A stretch of 21,533 nt of DNA, taken from positions 1 through 21,533 of the forward strand of contig JAIEMR010000158.1 of assembly GCA_019751935.1 (NCBI GenBank). Reading direction: 5' to 3'. The notes under the pieces were generated by a model. It was not told the origin of the DNA and made no database searches. It worked only from the letters and a program-made list of their open reading frames with translations. This DNA comes from Alphaproteobacteria bacterium (GTDB taxonomy: Bacteria; Pseudomonadota; Alphaproteobacteria; Paracaedibacterales; CAIULA01). A program made the position numbers and the translations under genes. Shown here piece after piece: positions 1 to 7,633 of the stretch. Position 1 is the stretch's first letter, and every line of letters begins with the position of its first letter.

Positions 1-1
1 A

Positions 2-103
2 GAGTCAATTGAAGGAAAGCTTCATTCTGTGCGCGTGGGTTATGCTGGCCCTTTGATGGCAGGCAAACTTATTACACCAAGCTTTAGTTGTATGGTGCAT
101 TAG
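2..103 (+). CDS. 3' end of an unidentified gene (partial)
   Basis: An open frame enters from the left edge and runs to a TAG at 101-103, giving 33 C-terminal residues that include GYAGPLMAGKLITPSF. Only 17 bases separate its stop from the end of the convergent gene at 121. I do not recognise the family from so short a tail. It is called a gene because the frame is open from the edge and the residue composition looks protein-like; it could still be a chance frame. Confidence 0.45.
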   Translation, partial: ESIEGKLHSVRVGYAGPLMAGKLITPSFSCMVH

Positions 104-120
104 GACAATAGAAATACTCT

Positions 121-591
121 TTACTTTCTTGCCGGTAGCCCAAACATCGAAAAGGAATCTCTTGTATAAGTTTTGCCAGTATGTTTCCAGACTTTATTAT
201 AGGCTTCTAAATCATCTGGAAGATAACGTGGAATAAGATCTTCTACACCATACTGAGTATGGGTGCTTTTTTTAAAATAACTAATATATTGACTGGCTCT
301 TTCCAAATACTCTGCCTCACTCATTCCCCAAGCCCGAGCTCTTTCTGGTAGTTTCTCATTCCAAATTTTGAGACGCTTTTGCCTAAGTGTTTCAAAAGAA
401 ACGTCATCGTCTACATCTTCCAGTTGCTCAGCTACATCTGTCATAGATAGACGAGGACTATCTCCTACGTCTGCCGCCTTTTCATCATCTGAAGAGTCTG
501 AAGAGAATGCTGTATAAAAACTAAAAAAAATCACTACTACAAAAAATCCGAAATTCTTCAATATTTCTTTTAATAAAGATAATTTAGACAT
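121..591 (-). CDS. small exported or membrane-anchored acidic protein, unknown function
   Basis: The protein is 156 residues. It has a basic N-terminus (Lys3, Lys8, Lys12), a hydrophobic stretch at about 13-29 that would serve as a signal peptide or single membrane anchor, then a Ser/Asp/Glu-rich acidic segment at about 31-63 (including SSDSSDDE). The remaining hundred residues are mixed, probably helical, and rich in Trp, Tyr and Arg. The ATG is preceded by AAGAGAATAAA, a plausible weak ribosome site. It lies 41 bases downstream of the broken serine protease gene in the same direction, so the two may have been co-transcribed. No known domain or catalytic motif was recognised. The role is unknown; export to periplasm or host is an inference from the N-terminus alone. 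Confidence 0.7.
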   Translation of the reverse strand: MSKLSLLKEILKNFGFFVVVIFFSFYTAFSSDSSDDEKAADVGDSPRLSMTDVAEQLEDVDDDVSFETLRQKRLKIWNEKLPERARAWGMSEAEYLERASQYISYFKKSTHTQYGVEDLIPRYLPDDLEAYNKVWKHTGKTYTRDSFSMFGLPARK

Positions 592-632
592 TTTATTCTC
601 TTTAGTAAAAAATCATTTTGCGTAATATATAT

Positions 633-1932
633 CTAATTTAGTATTTTTTCCATAAGAAAAGAAGCACTACAGCGGGATTGTAGATGATTATTTGCAAGGA
701 TGCCATCTGGTGGTTCAGGTGAGTCATATCCATGAACAACTCCAAAAATGTTGATTTCGTTATTACCATCTGGGGTATTAAAAACTGGCCCCCCACTCAT
801 CCCTGGATAAGTTGGCGCATCATGAAAAAACATACGATCGTTGCCAGGATGAGCATCTATATCTATAAAATTTGCATACAGAGCAAAATCATGATTGGCC
901 GCATTATTTTGTCGTGCTTGTGATAAAGTTAAAGCATTATTATAAGAAGGATAGCCCAAAACAAAATTATTTAACTTATTTACTCCATTTACTGCGGCCA
1001 CAAGAGAACCTCTTGTTGCAGCATCAGCAACAAATTTGAAATTGTAAGTAAATCCCCCAATACTTTGAAATGATATTTGATGGGTAGCAGCATCATATTG
1101 AATATTTGGATAAGACGCAGGCGCTACAGGATGGGCTAATAATACATGATTAATTGCGTTGATCTGATCTAAGGTTAAATTTAAATAACATAAGGCATGA
1201 TCTCCAGGATACTCATAACGGGGGATAGCTCTGATATCTTGCGCAATCCTTATACCCAACTCCATTAGTATTTTGCAGCTTAAAAGAATCCATTTTAAAA
1301 ACTTTTATGGAATGAATAGGTATTATTGGATTACCAACAAAACCTGCTATAGCAACATTAAGCTCAGCCATAAAATTCACTGCTGGCGGAAATAATATCT
1401 TTTTTTCTATTTCTACATCATCCAAAATGTGCCCTCAGGTTAAAATTGCCCAACTATGATGTGGTGCTCCACCAACATTAAAAATATCAGGAACTGGAAT
1501 TAAGATTCCACTTGCTGAAGTTTCTTCTGTGGTTTGAATACGTACCATCATATGTCTTAGTGCTGCGATACGATCATTATTTTGGGCATTTCTATGCCCT
1601 ATCTCTAATTTAAGCAATCGATTACTTAAAAATTCAGTAGGTGACTTAGGAATATATTGTCTAACATTATTTAAAAAATAAGCACTATTCAGTAATTCAC
1701 GCAAACGATGAACTGCTGCTATTCGATTTGGGGCTCCGACTGGACCAGCTGGATTTGTGGCATCATCTATAAATCTTTTAAATGCAAAACACTCATTTGC
1801 ATCAGCAACTCCTGGAGGATCATTTAAATGACCTAAATTTGCATTTATTTGAGGTACAGTTAACTCAACCGCACCATATGCAGAAGCATAAAAAACCAAT
1901 AAAATAGACAAAAACCTAAGAAGCATCCTCAT
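633..1932 (-). pseudogene. exported trypsin-like serine protease, disrupted by an in-frame stop and a frameshift
   Basis: Three minus-strand pieces read as one chymotrypsin-fold protease. Piece 1 (start near 1932, stop TGA at 1437-1435) begins with a good signal peptide (MRMLLRFLSILLVFYASAYG) and ends in ASGILIPV...SWAILT, the strand leading to the catalytic His. The same frame continues directly after the TGA with GHILDD, which supplies that His, and stays open to 1213. Piece 3 is in another frame (open from about 1303 to the stop at 633). It carries YPGDHALCYL, matching the catalytic Asp strand, and YPGMSGGPVF with the catalytic Ser, followed by a GVVHGYD strand. So H, D and S are all present but split by one nonsense codon and one frameshift between about 1303 and 1213. 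An in-frame TTG at 1959 is possible; the ATG at 1932 was preferred because it places the signal peptide at the N-terminus. TGA ends other genes here, so recoding is unlikely. Sequencing error in one lesion cannot be excluded. Confidence 0.75.
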
Positions 1933-2009
1933 AGAAAAATCACACTTTTCTAAATTCAATGCTCTCAGCTTATAAAAGAAAAATTAAAAGAATGTTAAGT
2001 TAAAAATCC

Positions 2010-3098
2010 CTACAACACACCCCGCTCCATTTGATCGCGCTCGAGGGCTTCGAATAATGCTGTAAAGTTCCCTTCGCCAAATCCCTGGTGGCCTAGGCGT
2101 TGAATCACCTCAAAAAAGATAGGACCAATCACAGTTTTGGTGAAAATCTGAAGCAGCAAATCCTTGCGTGCTCCGTCAATCTCTCCATCAATTAAAATAT
2201 GATGTTTCGAGAGCTCTTCTAATGGCAAACCACTATTTGGCAGACGTTCATCGACAACCTTATAATAAGTCTTTGGAACCGTCATAAAGGGAATATTTTG
2301 AACGGCCATGTCATTCACACTTTCGATAATCTTTTCAGTGGTAAGGGCGATGTGTTGGATCCCCTCGCCTTTATAAAGATCTAAATATTCAGCGATTTGT
2401 GATTTATCGTCGCGTGATTCGTTAATAGGAATACGGATTTTGCTGCAAGGTGCAATCATCGCCCGACTTAACAGACCTGTTTTTGCTCCGCTGATATCGA
2501 AATAGCGTTGCTCACGGAAATTAAATAGTTTTACATAAAAATTGGCCCAGTGATCCATCCGTCCCTTAAAAACGTTATGCGTCAGATGGTCAATTTCAAT
2601 CAGCCCCAATCCAACAGGATGTTGATTAACACCTGGAAGCGGCACAAAATCAACGTCGTAAATAGTGCTGTCTGTATATTGATCGACAAAATATAACAGA
2701 CTTCCACCAATGCCTGTAATAGCTGGAATCTTAAGCTCGCCTTCACCCACGGGGGAAGAAAACCCTTCAGCGCTCAATGATAATGCACGCTCAAAGGCGT
2801 ACTTTGCGTCTTTCACCCGAAAGGCCATTGCACAGGCAGATGGCCCATGTAAATTCGCGAATTGACTGGCAAAAGAATTTGGCTCTTCATTTAAAATGAA
2901 ATTGATCTGCCCTTGCCTGAAAAGAGTTACGCTTTTACTGCGATGTTTAGCAATTGCTGTAAAGCCCATTCTTTGAAACAAATCCCTTAAATCAACATCG
3001 GATCCAGCCATTGGAGCTGCAAATTCAACAAATTCAAAACCATCCGTTTGCATTGGATTTTCATAAACAACAGGGGAAGTTTTCTGCATATTTTTCAT
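2010..3098 (-). CDS. hppD: 4-hydroxyphenylpyruvate dioxygenase
   Basis: This non-haem Fe(II) enzyme converts 4-hydroxyphenylpyruvate and O2 to homogentisate and CO2, the second step of tyrosine degradation. The 362-residue length is normal for the bacterial family. It has two vicinal-oxygen-chelate domains: an N-terminal one (about 20-145) and the catalytic one (about 163-345). The metal ligands are visible as His171 (IEIDHLTHNV), His249 (GIQHIALTT) and Glu330 (IFFEVIQR). The C-terminal helix region GHQGFGEGNFTALFEALERDQ, which closes the active site, is intact. The ATG at 3098 follows a purine-rich AAAAAGAA; Met4 is an alternative. The gene diverges from aroQ across 157 bases. No homogentisate dioxygenase or other catabolic gene is in the window, so the product could feed degradation or a pigment or quinone-like use; the sequence does not decide. 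Confidence 0.96.
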   Translation of the reverse strand: MKNMQKTSPVVYENPMQTDGFEFVEFAAPMAGSDVDLRDLFQRMGFTAIAKHRSKSVTLFRQGQINFILNEEPNSFASQFANLHGPSACAMAFRVKDAKYAFERALSLSAEGFSSPVGEGELKIPAITGIGGSLLYFVDQYTDSTIYDVDFVPLPGVNQHPVGLGLIEIDHLTHNVFKGRMDHWANFYVKLFNFREQRYFDISGAKTGLLSRAMIAPCSKIRIPINESRDDKSQIAEYLDLYKGEGIQHIALTTEKIIESVNDMAVQNIPFMTVPKTYYKVVDERLPNSGLPLEELSKHHILIDGEIDGARKDLLLQIFTKTVIGPIFFEVIQRLGHQGFGEGNFTALFEALERDQMERGVL

Positions 3099-3170
3099 TT
3101 CTTTTTATATTCCAGCGTTATTAATTTCACTACCCAGAGTAAGGTACAGTTGTTAATTTGCCAAGGGCTT

Positions 3171-3227
3171 AAGAATGGAATTCTTGCGAGAATATCGTTC
3201 CTCTACTAGAATGAAGCTGCTCATTCT
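3171..3227. promoter_or_regulatory. cluster of AGAAT/ATTCT inverted repeats between hppD and aroQ
   Basis: In the divergent hppD-aroQ space three inverted repeats built from the same half-site follow one another. They are AAGAAT-3-ATTCTT (3171-3185), ATTCT-4-AGAAT (3180-3193, sharing an arm with the first) and AGAATGA-6-TCATTCT (3208-3227). They overlap the aroQ promoter candidate, so an operator for a dimeric regulator, or hairpins in the leader, are both possible. Seen directly; function is inferred and unproven. Confidence 0.35.
3184..3212 (+). promoter_or_regulatory. candidate sigma-70 promoter of the aroQ-accB-accC-ridA operon
   Basis: TTGCGA (3184-3189) and TAGAAT (3207-3212) are separated by exactly 17 bases, giving a -35 with 4 of 6 and a -10 with 5 of 6 consensus bases. 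A start near 3219 would leave a leader of about 37 bases before the aroQ ATG. Identified by eye only. Confidence 0.45.
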
Positions 3228-3255
3228 TTAACCAACAGAAAGTCCTATTTTTTCG

Positions 3256-3693
3256 ATGATTTTCATCCTTAATGGCCCAAATCTTAATCTTCTAAGTGTT
3301 CGTCAGCCAGACATTTACGGACATGAAACCTTAGAATCGATTCAAAAAAATTGTGAAAAAATAGCCAAACAATTTGGGCACGACCTTGATTTTCGTCAAA
3401 CCAATCATGAAGGTGTATTAGTTGATTGGGTTCAAGAGGTAGGCGTTAGAGGTAAGGGCCTTATTATTAATGGCGGCGGATTAACGCACACATCTGTTAG
3501 TTTGCTGGATGCGCTTTTAATGTTATCTGTGCCTGTTATTGAAGTCCATTTAAGCCTGACAGCCAAACGAGAAACCTTTCGTCATCACTCATTTATTACG
3601 CCAGCCGCAAAAGGTGTTATTGCAGGTTTTGGCGCAAGCGGGTATACCTTAGCATTAAGAGCATTAATTGAAATGATAAATATTCAGGAATAA
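3256..3693 (+). CDS. aroQ: 3-dehydroquinate dehydratase, type II
   Basis: The enzyme catalyses reversible dehydration of 3-dehydroquinate to 3-dehydroshikimate, step three of the shikimate pathway. The small (145-residue) flavodoxin-like type II enzyme normally forms dodecamers. Family motifs appear in order: ILNGPNLNLL at 4-13, the lid RQPDIYG with Arg16 and the catalytic base Tyr21, RQTNHEG near 47-53, NGGGLTHTSVSL near 72-83 with substrate-binding Asn and catalytic His, EVHLS near 96-100, and RHHSF. The usual LG-x-R lid start reads LSVR here, a mild change. There is no strong ribosome site upstream of the ATG. It is the first gene of an operon, six bases before accB. The order aroQ-accB-accC is widely conserved in Alphaproteobacteria. 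Confidence 0.97.
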   Translation: MIFILNGPNLNLLSVRQPDIYGHETLESIQKNCEKIAKQFGHDLDFRQTNHEGVLVDWVQEVGVRGKGLIINGGGLTHTSVSLLDALLMLSVPVIEVHLSLTAKRETFRHHSFITPAAKGVIAGFGASGYTLALRALIEMINIQE

Positions 3694-3699
3694 TTTTTT

Positions 3700-4164
3700 A
3701 TGTCATCTAAATTTAACATTGACGGAGATGCAGTCCGAAAGCTGGCTGAAATTCTTGTAGACACTGATTTAAGTGAAATTGAATACGAAGACAACGGCAG
3801 CCGCATTTATGTTTCGCGTAAAGCCAATATTGCCCCCGTAGCAACACATGTTATGGCGCCCTCTCCTGCAGCAACAGGACACACTGCAGTTCCAGCAGCG
3901 GCTCCTTCCGCTACAGATTGGGCAAAACACCCAGGTACTGTGCGCTCACCCATGGTTGGAACAGCTTATCTTTCACCTGAACCAGGCGCGCCTAATTTTA
4001 TCAAAGTTGGCGACAGCATCATCGTTGGCCAGACCCTTTTGATTGTCGAAGCCATGAAAGTCATGAACCAAATCAAGGCAACTCAGGCTGGTAAGGTAAC
4101 TCAAATCCTTGTGTCTGACGCCTCTCCGGTTGAATATGATGAACCTCTTCTTGTGATTGAGTAA
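3700..4164 (+). CDS. accB: biotin carboxyl carrier protein of acetyl-CoA carboxylase
   Basis: AccB carries the biotin that shuttles CO2 from biotin carboxylase to the carboxyltransferase, making malonyl-CoA for fatty-acid synthesis. The protein is 154 residues. It has an N-terminal helical segment (about 1-45, starting with VRKLAEIL at 12-19), an Ala/Pro-rich flexible linker (about 46-72) and the C-terminal biotinyl domain. The biotin attachment site EAMKVMNQI places the modified lysine at Lys120. The thumb typical of acetyl-CoA carboxylase carriers is visible as SPMVGTAYLSPEPGAPNFIKVGD. The ATG follows an AGGA at about ten bases. It sits six bases after aroQ and five before accC, so the three are surely co-transcribed. 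Confidence 0.97.
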   Translation: MSSKFNIDGDAVRKLAEILVDTDLSEIEYEDNGSRIYVSRKANIAPVATHVMAPSPAATGHTAVPAAAPSATDWAKHPGTVRSPMVGTAYLSPEPGAPNFIKVGDSIIVGQTLLIVEAMKVMNQIKATQAGKVTQILVSDASPVEYDEPLLVIE

Positions 4165-4169
4165 GCTTT

Positions 4170-5525
4170 ATGGCGTTATTTTCAAAAGTCCTAATTGCTA
4201 ATCGCGGCGAAATTGCTTTACGCATTTTACGTGCCTGTAAAGAGTTAGATATTAAAACTGTGGCCGTTCATTCAACGGCTGATGCTGATTCAATGCATGT
4301 ACGATTAGCCGATGAAAGCGTCTGCATAGGACCTGCACCCTCTAGAGACAGCTACTTAAAAATGCCCGCAATCATCAGCGCCGCTGACATTACAGGGGCC
4401 GATGCCATTCACCCAGGTGTTGGTTTTTTGTCTGAAAATGCCGCCTTTGCCACTATGATCGAAGAGCATGGCATGACATTTATCGGTCCAACACCTGAAC
4501 ATATCAACATGATGGGCGATAAAATTACTGCCAAAAAGACCATGATTGAACTTGGCATTCCTGTTGTTCCTGGTTCAGATGGCTGCGTTGAGACTGAGGA
4601 AGATGCCCTAAATTCTGCTGAAAAGATTGGTTTTCCGATTTTGATTAAGGCTACCTCTGGTGGCGGCGGTAAAGGCATGAAAGTTGCTTACAACAAAGGT
4701 GAAGTTTTAGATGCTTTCCGTATGGCTCGATCTGAGGCCAAAGCAAACTTTGGCAATGATCAAGTCTATATGGAACGTTACCTAAGGCGCCCTCGTCATA
4801 TCGAAGTTCAAGTTTTAGCTGACACGCATGGAAATGCTGTGCATTTGGGAGAGCGCGATTGTTCCCTGCAGCGCCGCCATCAAAAAGTCTGGGAAGAAGC
4901 CCCCTCACCTGGCCTAACGCCTGAACTACGGGCAAGCCTTGGCGCGATAGTCACCAAAGCTATTGGCAAGATGGGATACCGCGGCGCTGGAACTTTAGAA
5001 TTTCTTTTCGAAGATGGTGAATTTTTCTTTATGGAAATGAACACCCGTATTCAAGTTGAACATCCCATTTCTGAAATGGTCACAGGCATTGACATTGTTC
5101 AAGAGCAAATTAAAGTTGCAGCTGGTCTGCCTTTATCTTTTACCCAAAAAGATATAACGTTCAACGGTCATGCGATTGAATGCCGAATTAATGCCGAAGA
5201 CCCCGTAACCTTTATTCCATCACCTGGAAAAATTACGGACTATCATGCCCCAGGTGGTTATGGCGTTCGTGTAGACAGTCATATGTACCAAGGGTATTCA
5301 GTTCCCCCCCATTATGACAGCATGGTTGCAAAGCTGATTGCGCATGGTAAAACACGCGAGGAATGCATTAAACGTATTGAAAGAGCGCTTGATGAGTATG
5401 TCATTGGCGGCATCAAAACTCTGCTCCCGCTTCACCGTAAACTCGTTAAGGAACCAGATGTGATTTCTGGGCATTACGATATTCATTGGCTTGAGAAAAA
5501 CCTAGCGAAAGAGGAATCAAAATGA
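4170..5525 (+). CDS. accC: biotin carboxylase subunit of acetyl-CoA carboxylase
   Basis: The enzyme uses ATP and bicarbonate to carboxylate biotin on AccB. The 451-residue length matches the family (E. coli 449). It has an N-terminal Rossmann-like domain (IANRGEIALRI at 9-19), a central ATP-grasp domain with the glycine-rich loop SGGGGKGM at 163-170, and a C-terminal domain. Catalytic residues known from the E. coli enzyme are all present with an offset of one: Lys239 (RRHQKV), Glu277, Glu289, Asn291 and Arg293 (EMNTRIQVEHP), and Arg339 (ECRINAED). The start codon lies five bases after the accB stop. The TGA stop overlaps the start of the next gene (ATGA), indicating translational coupling with ridA. 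Confidence 0.98.
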   Translation: MALFSKVLIANRGEIALRILRACKELDIKTVAVHSTADADSMHVRLADESVCIGPAPSRDSYLKMPAIISAADITGADAIHPGVGFLSENAAFATMIEEHGMTFIGPTPEHINMMGDKITAKKTMIELGIPVVPGSDGCVETEEDALNSAEKIGFPILIKATSGGGGKGMKVAYNKGEVLDAFRMARSEAKANFGNDQVYMERYLRRPRHIEVQVLADTHGNAVHLGERDCSLQRRHQKVWEEAPSPGLTPELRASLGAIVTKAIGKMGYRGAGTLEFLFEDGEFFFMEMNTRIQVEHPISEMVTGIDIVQEQIKVAAGLPLSFTQKDITFNGHAIECRINAEDPVTFIPSPGKITDYHAPGGYGVRVDSHMYQGYSVPPHYDSMVAKLIAHGKTREECIKRIERALDEYVIGGIKTLLPLHRKLVKEPDVISGHYDIHWLEKNLAKEESK

Positions 5526-5995
5526 CAAGTATGGCAGAAAGACGCTTAAGTGAATTAGGCCTTACACTTCCAGCGCCCGCTACAGCTGTTGCTAATTATC
5601 TTCCTTTTACAAGCCATGGATCGGTTATTATTATCTCAGGTCAACTACCCATGCGAGAAGGCCAAGTTCACTATAAGGGCAAAGTTGGCATCGATTTATC
5701 CCTTGCCGAGGGTCAGGATGCTGCGCGACTTTGTGGTTTGAATATCTTAACACAGCTCAAAACCGCCTGTAATGGCAACCTTGACCGGGTGGAAAAATGC
5801 CTTAGGATTGGTGGCTTTGTCAATTGCGGCCCTGATTTTACCGATCAACCAAAAGTCATTAATGGGGTCTCTGATCTTATGGTGGAAATATTCGGCCCTG
5901 ACATCGGCCGCCATGCCCGTGCCGCTGTGGGCGTCAATTCCCTGCCTTTAGGTGCGGCTGTTGAAGTTGAGGCAATGTTTAGGGTTAGGGATTAG
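5522..5995 (+). CDS. RidA/YjgF-family protein, putative enamine/imine deaminase
   Basis: RidA-family proteins hydrolyse reactive enamines and imines such as 2-aminoacrylate, protecting PLP enzymes. At 157 residues this belongs to the longer subgroup, with an N-terminal extension before the core. The core shows the strand VIIISGQLP (35-43), a long helix (about 62-82), FVNCGPDF (99-106) and ARAAVGVNSLPLGAAVEVEA (132-151). Arg133 occupies the position of the substrate-carboxylate arginine, with Glu148 and Glu150 near the C-terminus. The ATG overlaps the accC stop by four bases. Many alphaproteobacteria have other genes after accC, so the coupling to biotin carboxylase is noteworthy. Family assignment is firm; the exact substrate, and whether it is an active deaminase, is not shown. 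Confidence 0.9.
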   Translation: MTSMAERRLSELGLTLPAPATAVANYLPFTSHGSVIIISGQLPMREGQVHYKGKVGIDLSLAEGQDAARLCGLNILTQLKTACNGNLDRVEKCLRIGGFVNCGPDFTDQPKVINGVSDLMVEIFGPDIGRHARAAVGVNSLPLGAAVEVEAMFRVRD

Positions 5996-6028
5996 GTTGG
6001 AGGAATAGATCTAATTTCTTAAATCAAC

Positions 6029-6084
6029 TTGACAATGTCTCTAGAATCCCCTAAGAACTCTCCCATATAGTGAAAAACTAGAGA
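6029..6084 (+). promoter_or_regulatory. weak promoter candidate and leader inverted repeat before the DUF2628-like gene
   Basis: A perfect TTGACA (6029-6034) is followed after 17 bases by TAAGAA (6052-6057), a poor -10. In the leader, TCTCTAG (6038-6044) is complementary to CTAGAGA (6078-6084), and the second arm overlaps the AGAGAG ribosome site of the next gene. Base-pairing there could mask the site. Both points are visual observations with no functional support. Confidence 0.25.
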
Positions 6085-6093
6085 GAAATAACT

Positions 6094-6741
6094 TTGGTAT
6101 GCAACTCCACAATCTCTGATTTGATGATACTGGCAAGAAAAATACCAAAAAAACCACACAATGAACCTGACTGTGATGTTATCAATGGATATTACCAAAA
6201 TGTTTTTACGAACATACTAAATGGCAAAAAAAGTTCATGGAATTGGAGTGCTGCTCTTTTTGGTGCATTGTGGCTAGCCTATCGCAAAATGTATTTAATA
6301 GCGTTCACAGCTTTTTTAATTTCATCTTTGTTAACTTTTAGTCTCATTATTGCATTAATTTTTATTACATATGGATATAAAATATCAGAAGCTCTAGGAT
6401 TCTATATTTTATTGTTCTGGGTAATAGAACTTTTAGGTAGTTTTGTTTTTTTTGGTTTGTATGGAAATTTTCTTTATTTTTCACATTTAAAAAAGAAAAC
6501 AAACAACAATCAACATATTAATCCGCGTTTATTTAATGTAGATAAATTTTCTGTTTGGATATTATTATTTTTATCATGTGGCACTTCGTCATCTTTAGAG
6601 AAATGTAATGGAAATATAATATATACTACTTTCTTCTTCTACTCTCTTTTAGCTATAAGATTTATTTATAGATCTCGTAAAGATGAAATGGAAAGACATT
6701 ATCTTGCTCGTTACAATTCCTATGATGACGAAAAACAATAA
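6094..6741 (+). CDS. DUF2628-like polytopic inner-membrane protein
   Basis: The 215-residue protein has a soluble N-terminal part (1-48), then the signature WNWSAALFGALWLAYRKMY at 49-67, which resembles the W-A-FFGPLWLLYRKMY core of DUF2628 proteins. Hydrophobic segments follow at about 67-92, 101-124, 150-164 and 173-189, with a charged tail. The predicted TTG start has AGAGAG eight bases upstream. An ATG ten codons later (6124) lacks a ribosome site, so TTG was kept. The coding sequence is visibly more AT-rich than accC or ridA, and the region stands alone between two operons. The function of the family is unknown. Confidence 0.75.
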   Translation: MVCNSTISDLMILARKIPKKPHNEPDCDVINGYYQNVFTNILNGKKSSWNWSAALFGALWLAYRKMYLIAFTAFLISSLLTFSLIIALIFITYGYKISEALGFYILLFWVIELLGSFVFFGLYGNFLYFSHLKKKTNNNQHINPRLFNVDKFSVWILLFLSCGTSSSLEKCNGNIIYTTFFFYSLLAIRFIYRSRKDEMERHYLARYNSYDDEKQ

Positions 6742-6782
6742 TAACTTTCTTGTTTGTAACAATTTGGATTAATAAAATCTCC

Positions 6783-7319
6783 CTAAGGCAGCGCCACCGG
6801 ACTATCCGCATTCTTCCTTAAAAAGGCAATCAGATCCGCACGTTCTTGGTCATTGGCAACCCCAATGAAAGTCATTTTTGTACCAGGCGCAAATTCACGG
6901 GGTTTATGCAAAAACTTATTCAGATTTTCATAAGTCCACTGCTCTTTTTTAGATTTGATAGCATCAGAGTACGCAAAATCAGCCTCATGACCCATGTGGT
7001 TCATGACAATATTCCAAAGGTTTGGACCTGTTTTATGCGGTTCGCCCTTACCAGCCGTATGGCAAGCCAGGCATTTTTTGAAAACTTTCTCGCCATTTAC
7101 AGGATCTGCCTTAGCCAGTAGGGGTCCTATTGGCTCTAGAGGTTTTTCTTGGTTTGGTGCCGCTGAAGACGATGCATCTGCCCCAACCTCTACCACATAG
7201 GCATTCTTTAGAGGTTTTTGAGGATCAATAACTGCATCCCCCAAAAGACACGCAATCATAGCCGCCAAAAGCGCGATTAATACTGCAGCCGTTATTTTGT
7301 TTAACTCAAAACTATCCAC
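6783..7319 (-). CDS. membrane-anchored c-type cytochrome, CycM/c552-like
   Basis: This is a periplasmic electron carrier tethered by one N-terminal transmembrane helix. In alphaproteobacteria this type links the bc1 complex to terminal oxidase. The 178 residues comprise an uncleaved anchor (about 10-28), an Ala/Pro/Glu linker (about 43-68) and a class I cytochrome domain. Haem is attached through Cys83 and Cys86 of CLACH, with His87 as one axial ligand and Met149 (APGTKMTF) as the other; the GPNLW motif follows the haem site. The start is GTG, and the N-terminus (MDSFELNKI) fits the family although no Shine-Dalgarno sequence is apparent. An inverted-repeat element lies upstream. The oxidase and bc1 genes are not in the window. 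Confidence 0.93.
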   Translation of the reverse strand: MDSFELNKITAAVLIALLAAMIACLLGDAVIDPQKPLKNAYVVEVGADASSSAAPNQEKPLEPIGPLLAKADPVNGEKVFKKCLACHTAGKGEPHKTGPNLWNIVMNHMGHEADFAYSDAIKSKKEQWTYENLNKFLHKPREFAPGTKMTFIGVANDQERADLIAFLRKNADSPVALP

Positions 7320-7425
7320 AAATGGTAACTAAAAAAATTAAACACTGTGACTAATTATATAACCTGAGCCCGATGTAAGAAAGACAATTAACCAAACAAA
7401 TTAAAGCTTTTTAATGATTCACTAT

Positions 7426-7528
7426 CGTCATGGCGAGCCCCCAGGAGGGGGCGTAGCCATCCAGAAAATGTCTTCCCTAGCAAAACAGCCACTGGATCAC
7501 CACGTCGCTATTGCTCCTCGTGATGACG
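7426..7528. repeat. interspersed inverted-repeat element, copy 1
   Basis: The left arm starts CGTCATGGCGAG and ends GCCATCCAG. After a short AT-richer spacer the right arm runs CTGGATCACCACG to GCTCCTCGTGATGACG, its approximate complement. GC content is visibly higher than the flanks. Two relatives occur at 9548-9630 and 15686-15779. The structure is like a small non-autonomous palindromic repeat, with no coding capacity. Confidence 0.85.
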
Positions 7529-7576
7529 TATACTCTTACATTGAGTTCAGGTTATGACTTTGGCTAGAAAACCCAT

Positions 7577-7609
7577 AAAAAAAGCCCGCCGAGTTACCAG
7601 CGGGCCTTT
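7577..7609 (-). terminator. rho-independent terminator of pal
   Basis: On the minus strand, AAAGGCCCGC and GCGGGC form a GC-rich stem around a ten-base loop (arms 7600-7605 and 7584-7589) followed by seven Ts. It sits 25 bases after the pal stop and is the clearest terminator in the window. Confidence 0.9.
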
Positions 7610-7633
7610 AACTACACTTTTATCAACAATTTA

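Larger units (their letters stand above)
7320..7633. other. gene-free stretch between cytochrome c and pal
   Basis: These 314 bases hold the upstream region of the cytochrome gene (7320-7425, AT-rich, no confident promoter seen), one copy of the interspersed inverted repeat (7426-7528) and the pal terminator (7577-7609). No tRNA or coding frame was found. Confidence 0.6.

Noticed and set aside
1435..1437. TGA as a sense codon (Trp recoding or selenocysteine) in the serine protease gene.
   Set aside because: TGA clearly terminates accC and the giant gene, there is no second lesion-free frame downstream, and the family has no Sec at this place; a nonsense mutation is simpler.
5979..5997. Telomere-like TTAGGGTTAGGG at the end of the ridA gene.
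   Set aside because: It encodes the last residues FRVRD and the stop in frame; only two units, no array.
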